Shown here in pieces: positions 43,514-55,025 of a stretch of DNA of 64,000 bases (positions within the stretch are counted from its first letter, which is position 1; each line of letters starts with the position of its first letter). Made by a program: the position numbers and the translations under genes. Below the pieces are notes generated by a model, which was given only the letters and a program-made list of their open reading frames with translations, was not told where the DNA came from and made no database searches. Source of the stretch: Achatina immaculata (lineage: Eukaryota; Mollusca; Gastropoda; Stylommatophora; Achatinidae); contig CM019718.1 in NCBI GenBank assembly GCA_009760885.1, positions 27,959,633 through 28,023,632 on the forward strand, read 5' to 3'.

Positions 43514-46412
43514 GTGATTACTAGTGCTGGGACTACTGGTACTAGGATTACTAGTGCTAGGACTACGTTACTAGGACTACTGGTGCTAGGATTATTAGTG
43601 CTAGGACTATTAGTAAAAAGATTACTAGTGCTAGGACTACTGGTATTAGTATTAATAGTGCTAGTACTACGTGTACTAGGACTACTGGCACTAGGATTAC
43701 TAGCGCTAGAAATACGAGTACTAGGATTACTAGTGCTAGGATTACTGGTACTAGGATTACTAGTGCTAGGACTACTTGTACTAGTATTACTAGTGCTAGG
43801 ACTACTGGTACTCGGAAAACTAATGCTATGACTACTGGTATTAGGATTACCAGTACTAGGATTACGTGTACTAGGAATACTGATGCTAGGATTACTAGTG
43901 TTAGGACAACTGATACTAGGATTACTAGTGCTAGGACAACTGATACTAGGATTACTAGTGCTAGGACTACTGGTACTAGGATTACTAGCGTTATGACTAC
44001 GTGTACTAGGACTACTGGTGCTAAGACTACAGGTGCTAGGACTACTGATACTAGAACTATGACTACTGATACTAGGACTACTTATGCTACGAATACTGGT
44101 ACTAGGACTACAGGTGCTAGGACTACTGGTACCAGGACTACCAATACTAAGACTACTATTACTTGGACTACAGGTGCTATGACTACTGGTATTAAGACTA
44201 CTGGTACTAGGACTACTGGTGCTAAGTCTACTTTTACTAGGAGTACTCGTGTTAAGACTACTGGTGCTAAGTCTATTTTTACTAGGACTACTGGTGTTAA
44301 GACTACTGGTGCTAAGCCTATTTTTACTAGGAGTACTCGTGTTAAGACTACTGGTGTTAAGTCTATTTTTACTAGGAGTACTCGTGTTAAGACTACTGGT
44401 GCTAAGTCTATTTTTACTAGGACTACTGGTGTTAAGACTACTGGTACTAGGACTACTGGTAATAAGACTACTGGTACTAGGACTACTGATACTAAGACTA
44501 CTATTACTAGTACTACTATTACTAGGACTACTGTTACTAAGACTACTGGTACTAGGACTACTGGTGCTAAGACTACTTTTACTAGGAATACTGGTGTTAA
44601 GACTACTGGTAAAAAGACTACTATTACTAGGCCTATTGGTGATATGACTATTTTTACTATGACTACTGGTACTAGAACTACTGGTACTAAGACTACTGGT
44701 GCTAAGACTACTGGTACTAGGACTACTGGTACTATTACTACTGGTAATAAGACTACTCGTGCTAAGACTACTGGTACTAGGACTACTGGTACTAGAACTA
44801 CTGGTACTAAGACTACTGGTGCTAAGACTACTGGTACTAGGACTATTAGTATTATTACTACTGGTATTAAGACTACTCGTGCTAAGACTACTGGTACTAA
44901 GACTACTGGTACTAAGACTACTGGTACTAGAACTACTGATACTAAAACTACTTTAACTAGGACTACTGATGTTAAGACTACTGGTACTTGGACTACTGGT
45001 ATTAGGACTACTTTTCCTAGGACTACTGGTGTTAAGGCTACTGGTACTAGGACTACTTCTGTTTAGACTACTTTTACTAGGACTACTAATGTTAAGACTA
45101 CTGGTACTAGGAATACTGTTATTAAGACTATTGGCACTACGACTAATAGTACTAAGACTACTAGTGCTAAAACTATTGGTACTATGACTACTGTTTCTAA
45201 GACTACAGGTACTAAGACTACTGGTGCTATGACTACTGATACTAGGACTACTAGTACTACTGTTGCTATGACTACTGATACTAGGACTATTGGTACTAGT
45301 ACTACTGTTTCTAAGACTACTGATACTAGGACTACTGGTACTAGGACTACTGGTGCTAAGACTACTGGTACTAGGACTACTGGTGCTATGACTACTGATA
45401 CTAGGACTACTGGTACTAGTACTATTGTTGCTATGACTACTGATACTAGGACTACTGGTACTAGTACTACTGTTGCTAAGAGTACTGATACTAGGACTAC
45501 TGATACTAGGACTACTGGTGCTAAGACTACTGGTACTAGGACTACTTCTACTAGGACTACTGATACTCGGACTACTGATGCTATGACTACTGATACTAGG
45601 ACTACTGGTACTAGTACTACTGTTGCTAAGACTACTGGTACTAAGACTACTTCTACTAGCACTACTGATACTAGGACTACTGTTGCTAAGACTACTGATA
45701 CTAGGACTACTGTTGCTATGACTACTGATACTAGGACTACTGTTGCTATGACTGCTGATACTAGGACTACTGGTACTAGTACTACTGTTGCTAAGACTAC
45801 TGGTACTAGGACTACTTCTACTAGGACTACTGATACTAGGACTACTGTTGCTAAGACTACTGATACTAGGACTACTGATGCTGGCACTACTGGTACTAGG
45901 ACCACTTTTGCTAAGACTACTGTTGCTAAGACTACTGATACTAGGACTACTGGTACTAGCACTACTGATGCTGTGACTACTGGTACTAGGACTACTGTTG
46001 CTAAGACTACTGATACTAGGACTACTAGTACTAGTACTACTGTTGCTAAGACTACTGATACTAGGACTACTGGTACTAGCACTACAGATGCTGTGACTAC
46101 TGGTACTAGGACTACTTCTACTAGGACTACTGGTACTATGACTTCTGGTGCTAAGACTACTGGTACTAGGACTACTATTGCTAAGACTAGTGGTGCTAGA
46201 ACTACTGTTGCTATGACTACTGGTGCTAAGACTACTGGTGCTAAGATTACTGTTACTAGGACTACTGTTGCTATGACTACTGGTGCTAAGACTACTGGTG
46301 CTAATACGACTGGTACTAGGACTACTGGTGCTAAGATTACTGTTACTAGGACTACTGTTGCTATGACTACTGGTGTTAAGACTCCTGGTACTTGTCTACT
46401 GTTACTATGACT
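43514..46412. repeat. 15-bp satellite, 2.9 kb, about 190 units
   Basis: Unit GACTACTGGTACTAG with many G/A and T/C variants. Five codons without stop give frames of 412 and 408 codons on the + strand (TRTTG-type repeats) and 468 on the minus strand. The Thr-rich product looks mucin-like at first sight. However, the frame is open in several registers on both strands and the array has no flanking coding sequence, so I treat it as a satellite. Left (43.5-43.85 kb), middle (AAGACTACTGGTGCT) and right (GATACTAGGACTACT) domains differ. Confidence 0.95.
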
Positions 46413-46995
46413 ACTGGTGCTAAGAGAGAGACAAGGTATGATCATGGACAGAACGTCATAGAAAGACAAGTTATGATCATGGAAAGAACGTCAGAGAGAG
46501 ACAAGTTGTGATCATGTACAGAGCGTCAGAGAGAGACAAGTTGTGATCATGTACAGAGCGTCAGAGAGAGACAAGTTGTGATCATGTACAGAGCGTCAGA
46601 GAGAGAGAGAGAGAGAGACAAGCTGTGATCATGGACAGAGTGTCAGAGAGAGAGAGAGACAAGCTGTGATCATGGACAGAGCGTCAGAGAGAGACAAGCT
46701 GTGATCATGTACAGAGCGTCAGAGAGAGACAAGTTGTGATCATGTACAGAGCGTCAGAGAGAGACAAGTTGTGATCATGTACAGAACGTCAGAGAGAGAC
46801 AAGTTGTGATCATGTACAGAGCGTCAGAGAGAGACAAGTTGTGATCATGTACAGAGCGTCAGAGAGAGACAAGCTGTGATCATGTACAGAGCGTCAGAGA
46901 GAGACAAGCTGTGATCATGGACAGAATGTCAGAGAGAGACAAGTTGTGATCATGGGCAGAGCGTCAGAGAGAGACAAGGTGTGATCATGGGCAGA
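46413..46995. repeat. 35-bp minisatellite
   Basis: About 16 units with core GACAAGTTGTGATCATGTAC then AGAGCGTCAGAGAGA. Each unit holds the palindrome TGATCA. Two units have expanded GA runs (46600-46660). Confidence 0.95.
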
Positions 46996-47084
46996 TCACA
47001 GAAGTTCTTCTTTAGTATAATATCATGACATGTCTTGATATATAAACATATACAGCCAAGATAAAAAACATAATTATCATAAAC

Positions 47085-47165
47085 AACAAAAATGGCTTTT
47101 AACGAAGAACAATAAAAATATCCTCTAACATGGAACAACAAAACATGATCTAACATAGAACAACA
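47085..47165. repeat. 25-bp GAACAACAAAA minisatellite, left remnant
   Basis: Three to four copies of ACATRGAACAACAAAA. The same array continues at 48083-48400 after a LINE insertion. Confidence 0.85.
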
Positions 47166-48082
47166 AAATCAGCTCTTATCTTATATCTTATATCCTTCCC
47201 GTGCCGTTAAACGTCACATAGGGCTCGCAAAGTAGTTCGCCAATTTCTCCTATATTCGGCGAGTCTTTCAACCTCATCAAAGGATTTTATGCCTGTTAAC
47301 TTGGCCTCTCTTAATAATGTCCTCTTCAGAGTTTCACGCGGTCTGCCTCTTTTTCTTTGGCCTGTTGTGTTCCACTTGATAGCTTGTTTTGGGATTCTCT
47401 GATCATTTCTTCTCATCAAGTGACCAACATATGTCCATCTCCTTTTCCTGATCACCCATGAGACTGGTTGTTGTTCAGTCATCTGTCTTATCTCTGCATT
47501 GTTCTTAAATTCGTTCCAATTGATGCCGAGTATTTTCCTTAAGCATTTTTTTTCACAAGAGTCTAATTTCTTGTCTGTTTCTTCAGTTGTTTTCCAGCTT
47601 TCGCATGCTTAAATGAGAGTGGATATTACATTTGAATTGAATAGTCTTAACTTGGTTTTTGTGCTTATAACTTTTGAATTCCATATGTTCTCAAGGTTCT
47701 TGAAGATCGATGCTGCTTTTGCAATTCTGATTCTAACTTCCTTTCTAGTGTCACCATCCTGGTCTATGTAGCTGCCAAGGTATACAGATTGATTGACTTC
47801 TTCAATATTTGTCCCTTCTACTTGTATTTTTTTCATTTTGATTAAGGGGAATTTTCATTATTTTTGTTTTGTCCTTGTTAATTTCAAGTCCTATTTTGCT
47901 AGCCAGTGAAGATAGGCTATCTGTTTTTTCTTGCATGAAGTTCACATTTGTACTGATAAGAGTTATATCATCAGCAAAATCAAGATCTTCTAGCTGGGTC
48001 CCATGTACCCAGTCAATACCTGTTTTACCTGTGCAGCATTTTTTCATTATGAAGTCTATTGTAATCCCAAAAAGTGCTCTAT
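47166..48082 (-). mobile_element. LINE family B, 3' portion, splitting the 25-bp array
   Basis: On the minus strand the order is a reverse-transcriptase part with QLEDLDFADDITLIS (variant FADD catalytic box, within 47802-48110), then VYLGSYIDQDG and KLRLFNSNV (47609-47836), then the C-terminal part RKRRWTYVGHLMRR, GQRKRGRPRETLKR and AEYRRNWRTTLRALCDV with a stop near 47207. This is the standard order of an RTE-like endonuclease/reverse-transcriptase LINE. The 5' endonuclease and first RT motifs are absent. Frames are offset at least twice, so the copy is dead. The 3' end has a GATATAAGATATAAGATAAG tail typical of short-repeat LINE tails. Flanks on both sides are the same 25-bp array. Confidence 0.85.
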
Positions 48083-48400
48083 TACAGAAGAACAAAACAA
48101 GCTCCATCATAGAACAACAAAATAAACCCTATTACAGAACAACAAAACAGGCTCCATCATAGAACAACATAAAAAACTCTATTACAGAACAACAAAACAA
48201 GCTCCATCATAGAACAACAAAATAAACTCTATTACAGAACAACAAACAAGCTCCAACATAGAACAATAAAACAAGCTTCAGCATAAACAATAAACGAGCT
48301 CTAACATAGAGCAACAAAGTAATAACATAGAACAATAGAACAAGCTATAAGATAGAATAACAAAGCAACCACTAACACAGAGCAACAGAAAAAGTTATAA
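48083..48400. repeat. 25-bp / 50-bp minisatellite, right part
   Basis: Dimers of AGAACAACAAAACAAGCTCC then ATCAT, with AGAACAACAAAATAAACTCT then ATTAC. It becomes degenerate beyond 48250. Confidence 0.9.
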
Positions 48401-48424
48401 TCATAACCAATTATTTTCTAAAAT

Positions 48425-49028
48425 TCATCCATTCATTCATTTGCATGTCCCTTGTGGAACTTTGCCTCCCAAACAGCACTCCTGTAGTCCTCTCGGTTGT
48501 GAGCAAGATGCCCTGCTGCTGATGCATTCATTTGCAGATCATCAACGGTGTCTTGCAGCCGTCTTCGCCTTGGTCTTCCTCTCTTTCTTTTTGCCATTAT
48601 GTACCCTTCCAAGACGGTCTTCATTAAATTATCATGACGTTTAATGTGTCAAGAATATTTAAGTTTTCTCTCTTTAATCTTCTTTACTATCCAGCCTTCT
48701 TCAATATTAAGTTCTTGTAGTATGGATATATTTGTTCTTTTTTTTTGTGTCCATGATATTTGAAGAACTCTTTTGTAGCATTTACATTCAAAGGCATTTA
48801 TGTGTTTCTCAGCTGTTTTATTAAGTGTCCAGGTCTCACGGGCATATGTTGCGATGGGGAAGATGCATGCCCTTAAAAATCTTATTTTTGTAGTTCTGTC
48901 TGTTCCTCTCCACAGATTCTTTATTTGTTTTACTTTCTGAAGAGCGATAGATGTCCTCCTTTTAATTTCCCTCACCGTATCTCCATTATTAGTTATTAGT
49001 GATCCAAGATATTCAAAACTCTTCACTA
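48425..49028 (-). mobile_element. LINE family A, 3' portion (longest of three copies)
   Basis: On the minus strand 48649-49026 reads FEYLGSLITNNGDTVREIKR, then LWRGTDRTTKIRFLRACIF, ARETWTLNKTAEKHINAFE and ISILQELNIEEGWIV. After one stop near 48648 the frame continues as HIKRHDNL, MAKRKRGRPRRRRLQDTV and LAHNREDYRSAVWEAKF, ending at an (AATG)n tail at 48428-48440. This is the region after the YADD box up to the C-terminus. The 5' end at about 49028 meets ATGGAACAATGAAATCAG, which again resembles the 25-bp array. Same family as the copies at 16.5 and 38.0 kb. Confidence 0.85.
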
Positions 49029-49049
49029 AAATGGAACAATGAAATCAGA

Positions 49050-49145
49050 TATAAGATATCAATCATGTTATAAGAATGATATATGTAGTGCTTATGTATG
49101 TTATAACCAGGATATATGTGGTGTTTATGTATGTTATAAGAAGGA
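49050..49145. repeat. 33-bp satellite, left remnant before the RTE-like LINE
   Basis: Three units of TGTTATAAGAAKGATATATG followed by YRGTGYTTATGTA. The same array resumes at 52461 on the other side of the LINE. Confidence 0.88.
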
Positions 49146-49663
49146 TGGTTCTAAGGTCTGTAATAGCCGGAGGTGGGGTGATAAGCTCTCCACTCCAAGT
49201 AAATGTCTCCAAGGCGTGCGTCTCGAATAGCCTCTGACAGTCCAAGTCCAGCTCTTGGCCTTCTCGTGGCGGAACTGTTTAAACTGACAGGAGAAGGGGC
49301 GAAAGGCGAGTATCTGGCGCTTGAAAACCAGACGCTTCGGGTAGATGAGACTCGTTAGTCTTGGTTGGTAACTCATCTAGGAGAAGAAAAACTCTGACTT
49401 CAAACCCCCTGCTGCCTTGTAGGGTAGGCTCTGGCCAGAGTCAAAGGCTAGTGGAGTAAACTATAAACAAACCGGTGGAAGGCAAGGGGAAACCAACACT
49501 ACATTTTCAAGAACAATCATGACAATCCACAAATATTTGAATCATAACGGCGTTAATGGGGGGTTCCAGTGGAACCATCTCGTCCGGCAGGGACTAACAC
49601 GTGCGACAGGTGATACCAGATCGTCATCCAACTTCTGTACGCAAAGAAAACACAAGTAACATC

Positions 49664-50380
49664 ACAGTAATTGCAGCATGGAACATTAGAACACTAACAG
49701 AGCTTGGAAAATTGGAAAACATGGAACAAGAAATGAAAAGAATAGAAATTAACATCTTTGTTTATGTGAAATGAGATGGACTGGAGCAGGAAGCAGAGAT
49801 CATAAAGACTTCAGAATAATATATTCCGGGGGAAACCAGCGTAGAAATGGAGTTGGCATAATATTGGATAAGAAGACAGCAAGAATCATGAAAGGTTTCT
49901 GGTGCATATCGGACAGAGTGTTAATGGTTAAATTACAGGGCCACCCAATAGACACAAATCTCATCCAAGTATACGTACCAACTTCAGAAAGCTCTGATGA
50001 TGAGATAAAAGAATTTTACAACAATCTGGACATGGCAATGAAACAGTGCAAACCATGGGAAGTAAACTTTGTGCTGGGTGATTTAAACATGAAAGTAGGG
50101 ACTGAACAAGACAATGAAGCTACTGGCAAGTATGGACTTGGTATAAGAAACACAAGAGGAGAGGATGTTGATTGAGTAGGCAGAAAAGAATAAAATGATA
50201 ATAGGAAATACTTGGTTTCAACAACACCCAAGGCGACTATGGACATGCAAAAGCCCAAATAATAACATACGTAACCAGACAGATCACATTATGATCAACA
50301 GAAGATTCAGAAACTCACTAATATCCGTGAAAACAAGACCAAGCATAGATTGCAACAGTGAGGTTAAAAGTAGCAGCTAA
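49664..50380 (+). pseudogene. LINE family C endonuclease domain
   Basis: The domain begins with AAWNIRTLTELGKLENMEQE (49673 on), the first endonuclease block, and shifts frame at about 49770. From 49771 it reads MRWTGAG, then NQRRNGVGIIL, SDRVLMVKLQG, QVYVPTSES and NFVLGDLNMKVGTEQ (the catalytic GDxN block), ending in a premature TGA at about 50173. From 50195 it continues as GNTWFQQHPRRLWTCKSP and then NIRNQTDHIMI, where active RTE elements have QIDYI. The family is the apurinic/apyrimidinic endonuclease that nicks target DNA for target-primed reverse transcription. At least one frameshift and one stop make it non-functional. Confidence 0.85.
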
Positions 50381-50783
50381 AAACAAAGAACTAGATAGAG
50401 AGCTGTTACGGTAAGATAAAGCAATACAAGAACAATATAGAACCATAGTACATAATAGATATAATGCTATAGAGAAGATTGAAACGATTAATAAACAATG
50501 GAATATGCTTAAAGACTCTATACTGCAAACATCGATTGAAATCCTACCTCCAAATAAAAGACACGCTAAAAAGGGGTGGATGACAGAAGAAATTTTGCTG
50601 CTAATGGATCGGAGAAAAAGTCTTAAGGAAGATAAAGATGAATATGACAAAATAAATAAAGAAAATAAGACACAAATGGAATAAAGCTAAAGAAGAGTGG
50701 CTAAATAAGAAATGTAGTGAAATAAACACCATCATGGAAACACAAGAGACATGTATAAGCAAATAAAGTAATTAACAAACAAA

Positions 50784-52460
50784 ATGGCATGCCACAAGAC
50801 TGGCTGGCTGCAGTCAAAGGAGGGGCATACAATAATGGACAGAGATGAAATAATGGCAAGATGGTGCGAATACATTAGAGAACTCTATGAGGACAATAGA
50901 AGAGGAACAGATATACGAAATAATAATGAAGGGCCTCCCATATTAAAAGCAGAAATGGAAGAAGCCATCAAACACATGAAGAACAACAAAGTACCAGGAC
51001 CAGATAAAATCACCAAGGAAGAACTGGAAGCATTAGGAGAGCTTGGCATAGAAATAATTACCAGACTGCTGAATGACATCCATAACAGTAACTACGTCCC
51101 ATCAGACCTTTTACAATCAGTTTTCATTGCCCTGCCAAAGAAACAAGGTGCAGTTGAATGTGAAGACCATCGAACCATTAGTCTTATGGGCCATGTTACC
51201 AAAATCCTGCTTTGTATTGTCATGAGAAGAGTCAGTGGCAAAATAAAACCAGAAATCTCTGAAGAATAGTGCGGCTTCGTCGAAGGAAAAGGCACAAGTA
51301 ACGCCAAATATATATATATATATATATACTGAGAACATTTGATGGAAAGATCAGTAGAAGTAAAGACGGACCTATACTTATGCTTCATAGACTACTGTAA
51401 AGCATTCGATAAAGTGAGACAAACAGAAATTATAAGAATGCTGGAAGACATCAACATAGACGGGAAAGATCTGAAACTCATCAAAAACATATATTGGCAG
51501 CAATCAGCAGCAATGAAGGTTGAGAACCAAATAGGAGCATTCCAAGACATACAATTGGGAGCGAGACAAGGATGCGTTCTATCTCCTGACCTTTTCTTCT
51601 TGTACAGCAAAAACGTAATGAGAAATGTAGAGAGCTTGCCAGGAATATCAATTGGCGGGTACAACCTTAACAACTTAAGATATGCAGACGACACAGTTCT
51701 GATTGCTAAAAGTGAAGGGGAGCTACAGGCTCTTCCGGACATCGTGGTTCGTGAAAGTAAAAGTAAAAGTTTGAGCCTGAATAAAAAGAAGATTGAAGTG
51801 ATGGTCATCTCAAAGAAAAGAATACCACCAAAATGTAGCATTACCATCATTGGCACAACTCTGAAACAAGTTGATAGATTCAAGTACTTAGGAACGATTA
51901 TAACAGCTCATGGGAAATGTCACAACGAAATAAAAAGCAGACGTGCTCAGGCCAAGTCAGCATTCCAGACAATGAGAAACATCTTGTGCAACAGATCCAT
52001 ATCAATGGAAACAAGATTCCAAGTACTTAAATGTTACATCGAGCTAATTTTGTTTTATGGATGTGAAGCATGGTCCATGATTAAGAGAGTACAGCGAGAA
52101 ATGGAGGGCACGGAAATGTGGTTTATAAGAAGGATGTTGAAGGTACCATAGACAGCTAAGAAAACCAACGATGAAGTCATAAGAGAGGCTGGAGCTAAAC
52201 GGCAAATTACAGCAAAGATCAGAGGCAGGCAACCGAGATTTGTAGGACATTTTCTGAGAAGAGGAAAACTGGAACAAATTGTGGCAAGTGGACAAATTGA
52301 GGGAAGAAGAGACAGAGGAAGACAGAGAGAGAGAGAGAAGTTACTGGATGGGCTGTCAGTGTGGCTAGGAAGAAAGTCACTGGCGGATCTCATAATCAAG
52401 TCTAAAGAAAGGGAATTGTGGAGAGAACTGATCGGCTACACCACGCGGCACGGCACTTGA
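50784..52460 (+). pseudogene. LINE family C reverse transcriptase and C-terminal region
   Basis: 50784-51269 holds the entry region of the RT: NNKVPGPDKITKEEL, then IALPKK and EDHRTISLMGHVTKI. It ends in a TAG (at 51267) where the family normally continues into xGF. A (TA)n run at 51309-51328 shifts the frame. 51339-52151 contains LYLCFIDYCKAFDKV (motif A), LGARQGCVLSPDLF (motif B), NNLRYADDTVLIA (motif C, catalytic aspartates intact) and FKYLGTIITAHGK. After another TAG at about 52150 the same frame runs to 52460 with RGRQPRFVGHFLRRGKLEQI and ERELWRELIGYT. The catalytic boxes survive but the ORF is broken. Confidence 0.88.
51309..51328. repeat. (TA)n microsatellite inside the LINE ORF
   Basis: About ten TA units interrupt the reverse-transcriptase frame between the RTISLM and motif A blocks, at a point where the reading frame changes. 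Confidence 0.9.
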
Positions 52461-54740
52461 TTGATAAGAAGAATATATGCGGTGTTTACATATGTTATAA
52501 GAAGGACATATACGGAGTTTACATATGTTATAAGAAGGACATATGCGGTGTTTACATATGTTATCAGAAGAATATATGCGGTGCTTACATATGTTATAGG
52601 AAGAATATATGCAGTGTTTACATATGTTATAAGAAGAATATATGCGGTGTTTACATGTGTTATAAGAATAATATATGCGGTGTTTACGTATGTTATAAGA
52701 AGAATATATGCGGTGTTTACGTATTTTATAAGACGAATATATGCGGTGTTGACGTATGCTATAAGAAGGATATATGCGGTGTTTACGTATGGTATAAGAA
52801 GGATATATGCGGTGTTTACGTATGTTATAAGAAGAATATATGCAGTTTTTACGTATGGTATAAAAAGAATATATGCAGTTTTTATGTATGTTATAAGAAG
52901 AATATATGCAGTGTTTACGTATTTTATAAGAAGAATATATGCGGTGTTTACGTATTTTATAAGAAGGATATATGCGGTGTTTATGTATGTTATAAGAAGA
53001 ATATATGAGGTGTTTACGTATGTTATAAGAAGAATATATGCAGTGTTTATATATGTTACAAAAAGAATGTATGTGGTGTTTACGTATGTTGTAAAAAGAA
53101 TGTATGCGGTTTTTATGTATGTTATAAGAAGAATAAATGCAATTTTTATGTGTATTATAAGAATAATATATGCAATGTTTACGTATGTTATAAGAAGAAT
53201 ATATGCAGTGTTTATGTATGTTATAAGAAGAATATATGCTGTGCTTACGTATGTTATAAGAAGAATATATGCAGTGTTTGTGTATGTTATAAGAAGAATA
53301 TATGCAGTGTTTATGTATGTTATAAGAAGATTATATGCAGTGTTTATGTATGTTACAAGAAGAAAATATTCAGTTTTTATGTATGTTATAAGAAGGACAT
53401 ATGCGGTGTTTACATATGTTATCAGAAGAATATATGCGGTGCTTACATATGTTATAGGAAGAATATATGCAGTGTTTACATATGTTATAAGAAGAATATA
53501 TGCGGTGTTTACATGTGTTATAAGAATAATATATGCGGTGTTTACGTATGTTATAAGAAGAATATATGCGGTGTTTACGTATTTTATAAGACGAATATAT
53601 GCGGTGTTGACGTATGCTATAAGAAGGATATATGCGGTGTTTACGTATGGTATAAGAAGGATATATGCGGTGTTTACGTATGTTATAAGAAGAATATATG
53701 CAGTTTTTACGTATGGTATAAAAAGAATATATGCAGTTTTTATGTATGTTATAAGAAGAATATATGCAGTGTTTACGTATTTTATAAGAAGAATATATGC
53801 GGTGTTTACGTATTTTATAAGAAGGATATATGCGGTGTTTATGTATGTTATAAGAAGAATATATGAGGTGTTTACGTATGTTATAAGAAGAATATATGCA
53901 GTGTTTATATATGTTACAAAAAGAATGTATGTGGTGTTTACGTATGTTGTAAAAAGAATGTATGCGGTTTTTATGTATGTTATAAGAAGAATAAATGCAA
54001 TTTTTATGTGTATTATAAGAATAATATATGCAATGTTTACGTATGTTATAAGAAGAATATATGCAGTGTTTATGTATGTTATAAGAAGAATATATGCTGT
54101 GCTTACGTATGTTATAAGAAGAATATATGCAGTGTTTGTGTATGTTATAAGAAGAATATATGCAGTGTTTATGTATGTTATAAGAAGATTATATGCAGTG
54201 TTTATGTATGTTACAAGAAGAAAATATTCAGTTTTTATGTATGTTATAAGAAGAATATATGCAGTGTTTATGTAAGTTATAAGAAGAATATATGCAGTGT
54301 TTATGTATGTTATAAGAAGAATATATGCAGTGTTTATGTATGTTATAAGAAGAATATGTGCAGTGTTTATGTATGTTATTAGAAGAATATTTGCAGTGTT
54401 TATGTATGTTACAAGAAGAATATGTGCAGTGTTTATGTATGTTATAAGTAGAATATATGCAGTGGTTATTTATGTTATAAGAAGAATATATGCAGTGTTT
54501 GCGTATGTTATAAGAAGAATATATGCGGTGTTTGCGTATGTTATAAGAAGAATATATGCGGTGTTTATGTATGTTATAAGAAGAATATATGCAGTGTTTA
54601 TGTATGTTATAAGAAGAATATATGCGGTGTTTATGTATGTTATAAGAAGAATATATGCGGTGTTTATGTATGTTATAAGAAGAATACATGCAGTGTTTAT
54701 ATATGTTATAAGAAGAATATATGCAGTGTTTATGTATGGT
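52461..54740. repeat. 33-bp satellite with perfect-looking 858-bp duplication
   Basis: About 69 units of 33 bp (TATAAGAAGAATATATGCRG then TGTTTAYGTATGT). The period of 11 codons leaves a 604-codon + frame (IRRIYAVFTYV repeats) open through the whole array; I reject it as a gene. A 26-unit block of 858 bp is duplicated: GAAGGACATATGCGGTGTTT is at 52534 and 53392, and the deduced repeat peptides of the two blocks match along their length. Confidence 0.95.
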
Positions 54741-55025
54741 GATTTCATATTAAAAAAATGAACAAGCACTCATTCTGTGCTATGTCCATCAGCCTGGCTA
54801 GAAGTTGTGGACTTCATGTTAACTGACCGCCGGAAGTCAAGCAAGTCTGGAGACTTCTATAAATAACTTCAGTGCCAGGTAAATGTTGGAGTGAGTGGCA
54901 GGAGTAGCAGCGTGGAGGTGGCTCACCTTGGGGTAGGACGGAATGCTAGTTTGGGCATGCGGGGAGGGGGTGGCTATAAGGAATAAGAATTTTTCACGGA
55001 AAAAATATAATCTTCTCGTGGCGGA
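54741..55025. other. Short unique spacer
   Basis: Non-repetitive spacer of about 280 bases between two satellites. No feature recognised. Confidence 0.5.

Larger units (their letters stand above)
49146..52464 (+). mobile_element. Near full-length RTE-like LINE (family C) inserted in the 33-bp array
   Basis: The element is about 3.3 kb long, the usual size of RTE-clade LINEs, and is flanked on both sides by the same 33-bp satellite. It has a leader of about 520 bases, an apurinic-type endonuclease, a linker, a reverse transcriptase and a C-terminal region ending at TGA 52458-52460, followed by TTGAT-type tail bases. ATAAGAAGGA on the left and ATAAGAAGAA on the right could be target-site duplications but also occur in the array unit. 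Frameshifts and stops (near 49770, 50173, 50380-50780, 51267, 51310 and 52150) show that it is inactive. Confidence 0.85.

Noticed and set aside
43828..46469. Mucin-like Thr-rich protein, or Val-rich membrane protein on the other strand
   Set aside because: Both follow from the 15-bp period. No signal peptide, anchor or flanking exon is seen.
52461..54275. 604-codon + frame (11-residue repeats)
   Set aside because: The 33-bp period equals 11 codons without a stop. Overlapping frames in another register are also open.
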